Shown: positions 16,952 to 25,600, numbered from the stretch's first letter. The stretch: DNA of 64,000 nt from JAAXGI01 sp965206975 (GCA_965206975.1 OZ242253.1:2666001-2730000), one strand, 5' to 3'. Notes: generated from the letters alone by a model not told the origin. Translations and numbers: made by a program.

Positions 16952-18862
16952 ATGACGCAGCACCGGTGGGTCGTGCTCGGTTTCGTGCTGGCGGTCGTGC
17001 TCGGAATGGCAGTTGCCGCGGGGGTGCACGCCCAAGAGGGCCAGAGTGAGGAGGCGATTGTCCTCCCCTCGGACATCGTGTGGCAAACGAACAACGATGA
17101 TCCGCTCATCGGCTCGACTGAGGCCATCCGGGGGGGGGCGTTCAACTTCTTCATGGGATCCTACCCTCTCACCTTCCGGCTCATGGGGCCCAACTCCAAC
17201 GACGCCTTCGCCGGGTGGAATCGGACCTTCACGATGAACTTCGGGCTGGTGATGCAGCATCCTGTCACCGACAACTTCATCCCCCTGATGGCAACCCACT
17301 GGTCGATCCAGGACGATCAACGCACGATCTACTTCCGGCTGGATCCCGATGCTCGGTTCAGCGACGGTGAACCGATCACGGCTGATGACTACGTGTTCAC
17401 CTGGAGGATGATGCAGTCGGAGCATATCGTCGATCCCTTCTACAACAGCTACGCGGCGCAGTACTTCGAGTCGGTCGACGAGATCGACGACTACACCCTG
17501 CGGATCGTTGGCACGCGCCCGAGCTGGCGCCCTTTGCCTGACTACGCCGGGTTATGGCCGACGCCCTCGCACGCGGTCGTGCTCGACGAGGATTGGGTGA
17601 GTCGGACCACCAACGAGTTCCAGATTGCGGTCGGTCCCTATGTCGTTTCAGAGGTCGCGCGAGGCGAGTCCGTAACCTTTGAGCGGATCGATGACTGGTG
17701 GGGGGACGGAAAGCGCTACTTCATCGGGCAATTCAATTTCGACCGGATCCATCTGCGGGTGATCCAGCCCGAGCGAGCGCTGGATTATCTCCGGCTCGGG
17801 GAGATCGACATGACCCTCGAGAACACGGCGCGGACCTGGAACGAGGAGTACAACTTCGAGGCGGTCCGGAACGGATGGCTGCGGCGTGCCAGGGTCTTCG
17901 TGGACATCCCGTCCGGGGTGTACGGGCTCCACATGAACCTCGAGGCCCCAATCTTCCAGAACAAGGACTTCAGAAAGGCAATGCAGCACCTGTTCAACTT
18001 CGAGCGGCTGAACAGGAACCTCATGTTCAACGAGTACTTCCAGCAGATCTCCTTCTTCGAGGGCACGGAGTACGCGAACCCGGAGCTGGAACCATACAGA
18101 TTCGATCCGATCCTGGCACAGGAGTACCTGGAACGCGCCGGCTACCATCGGCCGGACGACATCCGCGGCGGCAGCTTCATCGGGAGCGTTTGGAATGCGG
18201 TCCGCGGGGTGATCGCCACGAGATCGAGTACCGACGACGTCCTGGTGAACGATCTGGGCGAGAAAGCGAGCTTCACTGTGACGTACGGCTCTCCGGGGCT
18301 CAGCAGACATCTGACCGTCGTGCAACAGGAATACCGGCGCGCAGGGGTGGATATGCGGCTACAGCTCCTCGAGCCCGGTACCGCATTCGAGAGGGGACTC
18401 GAGCGAAAGTACGAGATGACCGTGACCGCTCGTACTTCGAGTCTCTACCCGGTCCCGCGGCAATATCTACACACCGAGTTCCAGCGGGAGACGAACAACA
18501 ACAACATCTGGGGATTCGGGAGTGAGGAGGTGGACGAGCTGATCCAGATCTATGAGGAGGACCTGGACGTCCAGGACCGGCTCGACGCGTTGCACAGGGT
18601 CGACGATATCGTGCACGAGGAGGCGTTCTACATCCCCTTCTGGATGGCACCCTACATTCGAATCGTGCACTGGGATTACCTCCAATTCCCTGAATTCTAC
18701 TTCCCGCGCCGCACGCAGAGCATCACGGATTGGATGGTCTACTGGATCGATCCCGCCCGGCGTGAGAGGTTGGAGGCTGCTATGGCAGCCGGCGAGGAGA
18801 TCCTGTTGGATGGGGAGATCGACAAGGACTACTACGGGATTCGCGAGCGCTTCGGCCGGTGA
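16952..18862 (+). CDS. Extracellular peptide-binding protein (YejA-like, SBP family 5)
   Basis: 636 residues. A signal peptide (cleavage near VHA-QE) precedes a family 5 solute-binding protein: ITADDYVFTWRMMQ, DYAGLWPTPSHAVVLDEDW and DIPSGVYGLHMNLEAPIF are typical. E. coli YejA delivers microcin C and peptides to YejBEF. An AAGGAG ribosome site is present. No ATPase (YejF) follows; the next 470 bases hold only a truncated tRNA. An unlinked ATPase would have to power the system. Confidence 0.9.
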   Translation: MTQHRWVVLGFVLAVVLGMAVAAGVHAQEGQSEEAIVLPSDIVWQTNNDDPLIGSTEAIRGGAFNFFMGSYPLTFRLMGPNSNDAFAGWNRTFTMNFGLVMQHPVTDNFIPLMATHWSIQDDQRTIYFRLDPDARFSDGEPITADDYVFTWRMMQSEHIVDPFYNSYAAQYFESVDEIDDYTLRIVGTRPSWRPLPDYAGLWPTPSHAVVLDEDWVSRTTNEFQIAVGPYVVSEVARGESVTFERIDDWWGDGKRYFIGQFNFDRIHLRVIQPERALDYLRLGEIDMTLENTARTWNEEYNFEAVRNGWLRRARVFVDIPSGVYGLHMNLEAPIFQNKDFRKAMQHLFNFERLNRNLMFNEYFQQISFFEGTEYANPELEPYRFDPILAQEYLERAGYHRPDDIRGGSFIGSVWNAVRGVIATRSSTDDVLVNDLGEKASFTVTYGSPGLSRHLTVVQQEYRRAGVDMRLQLLEPGTAFERGLERKYEMTVTARTSSLYPVPRQYLHTEFQRETNNNNIWGFGSEEVDELIQIYEEDLDVQDRLDALHRVDDIVHEEAFYIPFWMAPYIRIVHWDYLQFPEFYFPRRTQSITDWMVYWIDPARRERLEAAMAAGEEILLDGEIDKDYYGIRERFGR

Positions 18863-19334
18863 ATCCTCCTGCTGCGCTGCCGGAGCCCGTGTCCCGACCG
18901 GTGGATTCTCAACGACGAGCGCAAGGGGTCACAGGCAGGGCATGCCGGACCCCATTCGGACTCCGACAGAGCAAACGAGAGAAGAGATCCTTGGGTCTAC
19001 TATAGTCCCAATCATACACATATCCCATAGGTGCTCGTCCTCGTAGCTCAGGTGGATAGAGCGGCTGCCTCCCAAAGGGCTTCCATCGCTCTTCATCGCT
19101 ACTCCAGAGTGCTCTGCGCTTACGCGTGTGTGAGTACGCTCGACAACTTCCCCAGGCCAAGGAGGCCTCAGTCGAGAGCGAAGAAGTAGAAGAACCCAGC
19201 CCAGCAACCGGCCTGTGTTCACCAGCCCGCGGAATGCAGACCGGCTCCCTCCATCGCCTCCCTGATGTCGGTGATCACAGGAAAGCTGTCAGCCCGGGGC
19301 AGAGGCGCCAGAAAAGGATTCCCAAACGCCCCAT
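18863..19334. other. Island junction, no protein gene
   Basis: Contains a TATAGT -10-like element (19001-19006) 31 bases before the tRNA fragment at 19037. Otherwise I see no gene or RNA here. Confidence 0.4.
19037..19072 (+). repeat. 5'-half fragment of tRNA-Arg(CCT), island boundary 2
   Basis: Exact match to the first 36 bases of the intact tRNA at 22308, ending inside the anticodon loop (GCCTCC, then CAAAGG instead of TAAGCA). A promoter-like TATAGT lies upstream, as for the intact gene. It separates the peptide-transporter island from the GNAT/IS segment and locates the recombination crossover in the anticodon loop. Confidence 0.9.
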
Positions 19335-19862
19335 ATGCATAAGAGCCTACCCGATGGCACAGACCCGCGCCTCCGCGCCCATGACCGGGGCATCCACATC
19401 CGACATGCGCAGTTGGCCGACCTCGAGACGATTGTCGAATTCAATGCAAGGCTCGCAAGCGAGACCGAGAGCGTGGAACTTGATCTTGATCGGCTCCGAG
19501 CAGGCGTCGAGACGATGCTGCGAGACGACAAGGCCGGCTTCTACCTGCTCGCCGAGACGAATGAAGGAGAGACCGCAGGGCAAGTCGGCCTGACTTTCGA
19601 GTGGAGCGACTGGCGTAATGGTGTGTTCTGGTGGCTCCAGAGTGTCTATATCCGACCGGAATACCGGAGGCAAGGCGTGCTGAGAGCACTCTACGAGCAC
19701 ATCCTAGAGCTGTCGGCTGACCAGAGAGTCTGCGGCATCCGGCTCTACGTGGAGCGCGACAACCGTGCGGCGCAAGACGCCTACCGTCGCCTGGGGCTTG
19801 ATCCGGCAGTGTTCCGAATGTACGAGAAAGACTTCGTAATCGATCGCGGGAATTCGACTTAG
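19335..19862 (+). CDS. GNAT-family N-acetyltransferase
   Basis: 175 residues. GNAT fold: IHIRHAQLADLETIVEFN opens the domain, and motif A is LQSVYIRPEYRRQGVLRALY (acetyl-CoA pyrophosphate loop). The terminal part RLYVERDNRAAQDAYRRLGL is the usual motif B. The acceptor substrate is unknown. ATG 19335 has no strong ribosome site. It is the only intact non-transposon gene of the second island. Confidence 0.85.
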   Translation: MHKSLPDGTDPRLRAHDRGIHIRHAQLADLETIVEFNARLASETESVELDLDRLRAGVETMLRDDKAGFYLLAETNEGETAGQVGLTFEWSDWRNGVFWWLQSVYIRPEYRRQGVLRALYEHILELSADQRVCGIRLYVERDNRAAQDAYRRLGLDPAVFRMYEKDFVIDRGNST

Positions 19863-19921
19863 TCGGTCACCAGCGCCGCCCGAAGCAAAGGCCACGAGGA
19901 GAGCGGCGGCGAGAGAGAGCA

Positions 19922-20705
19922 ACGAGACGATTCATGTAGGGGTCTCTGGTAGAGAGACGGGGGAGGCCGGACGCCGATTCGACCAATACGTCCATCTCCC
20001 ACCCTCCTTGGCATCAGGGTTCATGGAGTTCGGGGGAGGGTGCTCCATGCGGCTATGAATTCCCTGTACGTGGTCGCAGCCCAAAGGGTCGCGCCAACAC
20101 TGCGTGAAGCTACCCTCGAAGCAGTGGACGTGGGCGTTGCAGAAGTCATCGACCTTCTGGGTCCGGGTTGCCCGGGCGAAGATCAGCCCCGACACTCCCA
20201 TCGCGGCGACGAACACCTGGGCCTCGGACGGCGTCCCGTCGACGACCATCCTGACCGTCATCCCGCCGTAGTCGACGAACAGGCGTTCGCCCGGACGCCG
20301 GACCTGGCGCATCGTGGCCTCGTGTTGCGGACACGCGATCCGGAACCGGCGGCACCACGTCGGATAGCTCATCCCGTCGGGATGGCTCTCTCGCCACTCC
20401 TCCCACAGCAGCTTCAGCGTCACCCCCCGGGCCGAGAGGGCCGTCCTGACCTCCGCCCACTTCACATCATCCCCGGGGGACTCGGGGGTCGGCCGAGCGT
20501 AGAGCGCCTCCTCCAGCGCGACCTCATCCAGCTCCCGAGCCTCCGGCCAGCTCAGCCCGGAGGCTGCGAACCGCTCCAACACCAGCGCGACCGAGCGCCG
20601 CGCGACCCCGCAGTGCCTCGCGATGTCCCGCTGACTTCGGCCCTTCTCAAAACGAAACGCAAGTACCTGCTTCACCTTCCTCATCGGCAGCCTTCCCCGT
20701 GCCAT
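19922..20705 (-). pseudogene. istA: IS21-family transposase IstA, truncated
   Basis: The first 195 or so codons are IS21 IstA. They include an N-terminal helix-turn-helix (KGRSQRDIARHCGVARRSVA), a second DNA-binding region and the start of the rve catalytic core with its first aspartate (GERLFVDYGG). IstA is normally about 500 residues. After NAHVHCFEG (near 20120) the sequence turns unrelated and two catalytic acids and the IstB helper are missing, so the element is dead. Confidence 0.8.
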
Positions 20706-20908
20706 CGGACCTCCCCGGGCTGTGAGTGAGACAGCCCGAAGGGATACCTGGCACGCTCGAATCAGTCAGACTCAGCCCCCCCTCCTCCGGGGTGGCTACT
20801 TTCGCTGAGATCCGGGTGGCTACTTTGCCTGAGACTCAGGTGGCTACTTTCGATGAGACTCGGGTGGCTACTTCAAGTGAGACTGCGTGGCTACTTTCGG
20901 TGAGATTT
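20120..20908. mobile_element. IS21-family left-end fragment
   Basis: Consists of the truncated istA (minus strand) plus the five-copy 24-bp repeat array upstream of it. That is the arrangement expected at the end of an IS21 element, where the transposase binds several terminal repeats. It is cut off inside istA on one side and against an IS30 fragment on the other. Confidence 0.7.
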
Positions 20909-20910
20909 TG
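20792..20910. repeat. Five-copy 24-bp direct repeat array (IS21 end)
   Basis: Units begin at 20792, 20816, 20840, 20864 and 20887. Each starts GTGGCTACTT and continues with a TGAGA core; spacing is 24, 24, 24 and 23 bases. There are no unique spacers, so it is not CRISPR. The array lies directly upstream of istA and fits the multiple transposase-binding repeats of IS21-family ends. Confidence 0.85.
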
Positions 20911-21963
20911 CACTCGACCAAGTCGATTCAACGACTATTGGTACGCACCGGCGGACTGGCGCTCCGGGGTCGATGTCGTTCACTGCGCCACCTTACGGTC
21001 GCTGAGAGAGAAGAGATCTCACGCGGCTTGAGGGCGGGAGACTCGTGCCGGGCGATCGCCAGGCGTCTGGGCAGAGCGCCTTCGACGATCTCGCGCGAAA
21101 TCTCCGCCAACGGCTCGAGACAACGATACCGTGCCTGGAGGGCGGAGCGACGGGCGGCTGAGAAGGCTCGGCGGCCAAAGGTGGCCAAGCTCGCTCGATG
21201 CCCCCGGTTGCGACGCAAGGTGCAACGCCTGCTCGCCGAGCGCTGGTCTCCACAGCAGATTGCCCATCGCCTTCGGCTCGATCATCCCTCGGATCCCGAG
21301 ATGCACGTGTCTCACGAGACGATCTATCAGTCGCTGTACGTGCAGACACGAGGCGCGCTGCGAAAGGAGCTCACGGCCTACCTGCGCACCGGCCGTACGC
21401 GACGACGATCGCCGAGGCACAGACCAGGAGAGGGGCGATTGAAGGACATGGTCTCCATCTCCGAGCGGCCCGCCGAGGCCGCCGACCGAGCCGTACCGGG
21501 CCACTGGGAAGGGGACCTGATCCTCGGCAAGCTGGGACGCTCCGCCATCGGTGTCGTCGTCGAGCGCCGCAGCCGCTACGTGCTCCTGCTGCACCTCCCC
21601 GACGGGCGGATGGCCTCACACGTGCGACGCGCGCTCGTCGAGCGGATGATCACGTTACCCGACCAACTCAAACGCTCGCTCACCTGGGACCAGGGCAAGG
21701 AAATGGCCGAGCACATCCGCTTCCGCATCGACAGCGGCGTAGCCGTCTACTTCTGCGATCCCCGCAGCCCCTGGCAACGCGGAACCAGCGAAAACACCAA
21801 TGGCCTGCTCCGCCAGTACTTCCCCAAGGGCACCGATCTGTCCGCCCACTCACAGGATGACCTCGATGCCGTCGCCCGACAGCTCAATGGCCGCCCTCGA
21901 CAAACCCTCGGATGGATGAAACCATGTGAAGTCTTCGCCAAGACCGTCGCGTTCACCGCTTGA
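20887..21963 (+). pseudogene. IS30-family transposase, 5'-truncated
   Basis: The open frame of 358 codons is IS30-like from SIQRLL onward. It has a helix-turn-helix (LTVAEREEISRGL and CRAIARRLGRAPSTISREI) and the DDE core: GHWEGDLILGK (first D), LTWDQGKEMAEH (second D), and ENTNGLLRQYFPKG (E). The first dozen residues come from the IS21 repeat array (VATFGEIL), so the natural N-terminus of roughly 25 residues is missing. The catalytic core is complete, but the left inverted repeat is not seen. Probably inactive. Confidence 0.75.
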
Positions 21964-22307
21964 GACCGCCGGGGCAACTTCAACTGCTTCAGGGATGCGA
22001 GAATTGAAGATATGCCCGCACGCGCTACCTTAAGTCTGCACGAGCTGTTCGAGGAGTACCGCCAGTTACGGGAGTGTCTTTGATGAGCTCGAAGATGTCG
22101 GGAGGACGCTGGACCTCCCGCAACAGCCAGTACGAGTCAAGGCGCTCCCGGTCGGCGGCGTCTTTCACGACCTCTGCGTGGAGGCTCCGGGCAGGAGTGT
22201 ATGCATGGCACAGTGGACCCCATATGGACCCCAAGAAAGAAACTGGTGAGCGATACCCATAGTTATCTATAATGTAACTTCATTAATCACAGTGTTTTAG
22301 TGATATC
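21964..22307. other. Spacer between IS30 and tRNA-Arg
   Basis: GGGGCAACTTCA (21971-21982) is the exact inverse of the first 12 bases of the IS3-type element at 22695, so it may be a stray IS3 right end. A minus-strand frame at 22025-22234 (69 codons, SLHAEVVKDAADRERLDSYW) looks protein-like, but I do not recognise it. Promoter elements for the tRNA are listed separately. Confidence 0.4.
22268..22304 (+). promoter_or_regulatory. tRNA-Arg promoter -10 and adjacent inverted repeat
   Basis: A consensus TATAAT (22268-22273) lies 35 bases before the tRNA; the -35 is weak (TGGTGA at 22244). Between it and the tRNA is the inverted repeat ATCAC / GTGAT (22286-22304). The region is much more AT-rich than its surroundings, as expected if the incoming element supplied it. 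Confidence 0.65.
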
Positions 22308-22381
22308 GTCCTCGTAGCTCAGGTGGATAGAGCGGCTGCCTCCTAAGCAGCAGGCCGCAGGTTCGAGTCCTGCCGAGGACA
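22308..22381 (+). tRNA. tRNA-Arg (anticodon CCT)
   Basis: A full 74-base cloverleaf folds: acceptor GTCCTCG/CGAGGAC, D stem GCTC/GAGC, anticodon stem GCTGC/GCAGC around loop CTCCTAA (anticodon CCT, reads AGG), five-base variable loop, T stem GCAGG/CCTGC with loop TTCGAGT, discriminator A. CCA is not encoded. This is the only intact copy. Its 5' half is duplicated at 12227 and 19037, so it is the attachment gene of two tandem islands. Confidence 0.97.
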
Positions 22382-22528
22382 TGTTTCTGTGAAATCAAGT
22401 ACGAGGGCTCTTCGGTGAGAGGCGGTGGTGATGGTGCCCGCCGCAGAGTATCACATGCCTGGCCCTTCAATCGGTTCGGCAGCCGCCGAGCTGGCTAGCC
22501 AGCTCGTATCGGCCCGGAGCATACGGTG

Positions 22529-22694
22529 ATGCCCCACAGCAGGACGGACAAGCCTCGTGTGGTTTCCCTGATCGCCGGGAGGACAGAGATCGTTGCGGCC
22601 CTCGGGATGGGACAACACTCGGTGGGGCACTCACATTCCTGCGACTATCCGAGCTCGGTGAGAAGGCTCCCATTCTGACGAATCCCAAGGTCAC
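22529..22694 (+). pseudogene. Cobalamin-binding (BtuF-like) protein, N-terminal piece
   Basis: ATG 22529 opens RVVSLIAGRTEIVAALGMG and VGHSHSCDYPSSV, the N-terminus of cobalamin-type periplasmic binding proteins. A one-base loss then shifts the frame before ILTNPKVT. The IS3 element begins right after, at 22695. The C-terminal piece is at 25678. The 147 bases between the tRNA and this start contain no gene. Confidence 0.75.
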
Positions 22695-22748
22695 TGAAGT
22701 TGCCCCCCCACGGTGGACGCCTAATCTCTTGGGAGAAAGGAGTCCATC

Positions 22749-23063
22749 ATGGGGAGAACGAGACCGGCATACCCACCGGAGTTTCGGGAGCAGATGGTGG
22801 CGTTGGTGCGTGCGGGGAGGACGCCGGAGGAGCTTGCTCGGGAGTTCGAGGCTTCGGCCCAGTCGATCCGCAACTGGGTGGTTCAGGCTGACGTGGACGA
22901 AGGGCGAAGAAGCGACGGGTTGACGACCCAGGAGCGCGAGGAGCTCCGGCGGCTGCGGAGAGAGAACAGGCAGCTGCGCATGGAGCGCGAGATCCTAAAA
23001 AAAGCCGTGGCCTGGTTTGCTCGGGAGACCGGCTCGGTGCCGGATCGGCGTACGAGTTCGTGA
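22749..23063 (+). CDS. IS3-family transposase OrfA
   Basis: 104 residues. Helix-turn-helix (YPPEFREQMVALVRAGRTPE) and a leucine-zipper coiled coil (LRRLRRENRQLRMEREILKK), as usual for IS3 OrfA. A run of seven A (22997-23003) within the codons for LKK forms the slippery heptamer A AAA AAA. A -1 slip there joins OrfA to OrfB, which lies in exactly that frame and overlaps the OrfA stop by four bases. OrfA itself is intact. Confidence 0.9.
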   Translation: MGRTRPAYPPEFREQMVALVRAGRTPEELAREFEASAQSIRNWVVQADVDEGRRSDGLTTQEREELRRLRRENRQLRMEREILKKAVAWFARETGSVPDRRTSS

Positions 23064-23415
23064 GAGCCAATCAGGCGAGCTTCCCGGTGCGGCTGATGTG
23101 CCGAGTGCTGGGCGTCTCCCCCAGCGGGTATTATGCGTGGCGCAGTCGGGGGCCTTCGCCGAGAGCGGTCACCAACGGGCGACTGCGTGAGCGGATGAGG
23201 GAGATCCACCGGTTGAGCCGCGAGACGTACGGGCGGCCGCGGATGCAGGCGGAGCTTCGCGACGAGGGCTGGGGGGTCAATCACAAGCGTGTGGCCCGAC
23301 TGATGAAGCTCGAGGGCCTCGAGGGTGCGAGCCGCCGCAGGAAGTGGCGTACAACGAGGCGGGCGAAGGGTGTACGGCCCGCCCCGGATCTGGTCGAGCG
23401 AGACTTCCTGGTGAG

Positions 23416-25072
23416 CCCGGATCCTGCATGAGGGGAGTAGCATAGGGAAGAAAAACACCGTCTAAGGCCTTAGGTTGAGGGCACTTCGTCCAAGAAGGTT
23501 CCTCGCCACAAAAGGCACCCAGACGGTGCGCAACCATCGTATCTGTTCTCGGCCCCATGTACAAGGTGAGGGCTCCCCGCTACGGATTCGTCACAGCGCC
23601 CGGGATCTGACCGATGGAGGCGGGCTGATTCTGGTCCGGTATCTGTGGGACGGCATGGGCCTGGGCTCCTGGATCGACCGTCGGAGCGAAGGGCTTGCCG
23701 GCTTCTTCCGTCCCAGCCTGATGGTCGAGGTGTGGGTCGTGCTTCTGCTCTACGGTGGACGCGTGCTCGACGATTTGCCGCTCCTGGACCGGCGCGGCAT
23801 TCGACGCCTGTTCGGCTGGACTCGCCTGCCCGATCCCACCACGTTCGGACGCTGGTTGCGCCGCGCAGGTGAGCCGCTCGTGCCCCTCCTCGACGAACTC
23901 CTGTGGCACATCGTGTGCCGGCGCTGGAGACTGGGGGGCGTGCCCCGGGCGCTGACCCTGACCCTCGACTCCACCGTCAGCGTGCGCTACGGACGCAAGC
24001 AAGTGGGCGCCGAGCGGGGCTACAACCCGCACAAGCCCGGTCGACCGTCGCACCATCCGCTTCTGGCCTTCGTTCAGGAGACGGGAGACTGTATGGGCAT
24101 CCGTTGGCGCCCGGGCAACGCCCCCACCGCCGCGGGGGCCGAGGCGTGGATCACCGACTTGGTGGGGCGCCTGCGCTCCGTGGGGGTCGAGACCATCACC
24201 GTGCGTCTCGACAAGGGCTTCTTCAGCCGATCCATGGTACGGACCCTCGATGACCTCGAGGTCCGTTTCCTGCTCAAGCTCCCTGCCCACCGCTGGCTTG
24301 CCGACCACCACCAGCCCTGGCGTCGCTCTCGCAAGGGTGAGCACATCTTCCCCGGTCATGAGCTCTGGACCACCTCCGGCTGTCTGTGGGGCGTCCGTCT
24401 TCTCTCGCTCCACACACGGCGTCCGCTCCAAGGCCCAGACACCCTCGCGCTCGACACCTACGAAGTCCCACTAAGCGCTCACGTACTCACCAACATCGAA
24501 GGCATCCACGTCCTCACCGCCTGGCGCCGCTACAACCAGGGCGCTGTCGTCGAACAGAGGATCAAGGAACTCGGCCAGCTCGGAGCAGGGGCCACCGCCA
24601 TCGATGACCTCGATGGCAACGCGCTCCTCTGGGCCCTCGGCGCCATCGCCTACCAGCTCCTCCACACACTCAGGACCACCGCCCTCTCCGGAGCCTGGCG
24701 CACAGCTCAACCCAACCGCCTCCGGCTCTGGCTCCTCCGCTTGCCCGCCAAGCTCACTCGCCACAGCCGCAAGCTCTACGTCCAGTTGCTCCGTGACGAT
24801 CCCGCCAGACCCCATATCCTCCTCGCTCTCAGACGCCTCGCCTCCGGACTCCCGCCTCCTCTCCCAGCCTGACTACTCCCGCCCCGCATTCCTCCAGGCC
24901 CTCTCCCCTCCAGTCGTCCTCCCCGTCTGTCCAATACCGCCCCGCCCACTCAATACCACAGATCCGAGCCGCCTCTTTTCCCTCCGTCAGCCCCCCATAT
25001 CCCCGCCAACTTCCCCTCCGGTCCCATCCACACCCATGATGCCCTATTTCACCTCTCCCTGCAGGATCCGAG
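23416..25072 (+). mobile_element. IS1380-family insertion sequence nested in IS3
   Basis: 1657 bp, flanked by a GTGAG direct repeat (23411-23415 and 25073-25077). Terminal inverted repeats are CCCGGATCCTGCA at the left and the complement of CTCGGATCCTGCA at the right (12 of 13 match). Size, 5-bp duplication and transposase all fit IS1380. The clean duplication means insertion was recent compared with the decay around it. Confidence 0.9.
23475..24872 (+). CDS. IS1380-family transposase
   Basis: 465 residues with the DDE transposase group 1 pattern of IS1380: LTLTLDSTVSVRYGRKQ (first acidic residue), GYNPHKPGRPSHHPLLAF, VRLDKGFFSRSMVRTL (second), and the C-terminal YNQGAVVEQRIKELGQL (catalytic Glu). 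The frame opens at 23475; the first 30 residues are less family-like, so the true start may be further downstream. It looks intact and could be active, unlike its neighbours. Confidence 0.85.
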   Translation: MRALRPRRFLATKGTQTVRNHRICSRPHVQGEGSPLRIRHSARDLTDGGGLILVRYLWDGMGLGSWIDRRSEGLAGFFRPSLMVEVWVVLLLYGGRVLDDLPLLDRRGIRRLFGWTRLPDPTTFGRWLRRAGEPLVPLLDELLWHIVCRRWRLGGVPRALTLTLDSTVSVRYGRKQVGAERGYNPHKPGRPSHHPLLAFVQETGDCMGIRWRPGNAPTAAGAEAWITDLVGRLRSVGVETITVRLDKGFFSRSMVRTLDDLEVRFLLKLPAHRWLADHHQPWRRSRKGEHIFPGHELWTTSGCLWGVRLLSLHTRRPLQGPDTLALDTYEVPLSAHVLTNIEGIHVLTAWRRYNQGAVVEQRIKELGQLGAGATAIDDLDGNALLWALGAIAYQLLHTLRTTALSGAWRTAQPNRLRLWLLRLPAKLTRHSRKLYVQLLRDDPARPHILLALRRLASGLPPPLPA

Positions 25073-25583
25073 GTGAGAGGTCCGGACCGGCTTTGGGTGG
25101 CGGATGTGACGTACGTGCCCACCTCGAGCGGGTTCCTGTACCTGGCCGTGGTGGTGGATGCCTGGAGTCGGCGGGTGGTGGGCTGGTCGATGGAGACGCA
25201 TCTACGGACGGAGCTGGTGCTCGGGGCGCTGAACATGGCGATCTGGCAGCGGCGGCCCGAGGCGGTGATCCACCACAGCGACCAGGGCAGCAGTACACGT
25301 CGATCGCCTTCGGGCTGCGCTGTAGGGAGGCGGGTGTGAGTCCCTCGATGGGCTCGGTGGGCGATGCCTACGACAACGCGATGTGCGAGAGCTTCTTCGC
25401 CACGCTCGAATGCGAGCTGATCGAGCGGAAGCGGTTCCCGAATCAGGCCGAGGCGAAGATGGCCGTGTTCGACTTCATCGAGGGCTGGTACAACCCGCGA
25501 CGCAGACACTCGGCCCTCGACTACCAGTCGCCGATCAACTTCGAACGGCGGTGGGAGGCTGTAGCGTGAGGCCGCCTTCTACT

Positions 25584-25600
25584 CCCCCGCTGCGCGGGGG
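25584..25600 (+). terminator. GC hairpin near IS3 right end
   Basis: CCCCCGC / GCGGGGG with loop TGC, just after the orfB stop. No T-run follows. It may limit read-through out of the element. Confidence 0.35.

Larger units (their letters stand above)
23060..25569 (+). pseudogene. IS3-family transposase OrfB, split by IS1380 and frameshifted
   Basis: The N-terminal part (23060-23415) has the HTH_21 region (YGRPRMQAELRDEGWGVNHK) and runs to ERDFLV. It resumes at 25073 with VRGPDRLWVADVTYVPT, the rve core. Removing 23416-25072 plus one GTGAG restores RDFLVRGPDRLW in frame with the family spacing. A later one-base loss near 25290 breaks HHSDQGSQYTS, after which the other frame gives the final E block (NAMCESFFATLECELIERK) and ends at 25569. 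It is therefore doubly dead. Confidence 0.88.

Noticed and set aside
20792..20910. Regular repeats resembling a small CRISPR array
   Set aside because: The repeats abut at a 24-base period without unique spacers, there are no cas genes, and they sit at an IS21 end.
22025..22234. 69-codon minus-strand frame between IS30 and tRNA
   Set aside because: Protein-like composition but no family recognised, no ribosome site seen; noted only in the spacer entry.
23419..25069. GGATCC at both ends as the IS1380 target duplication
   Set aside because: It does not restore the orfB frame and it is palindromic within the terminal inverted repeats; GTGAG restores the frame exactly.
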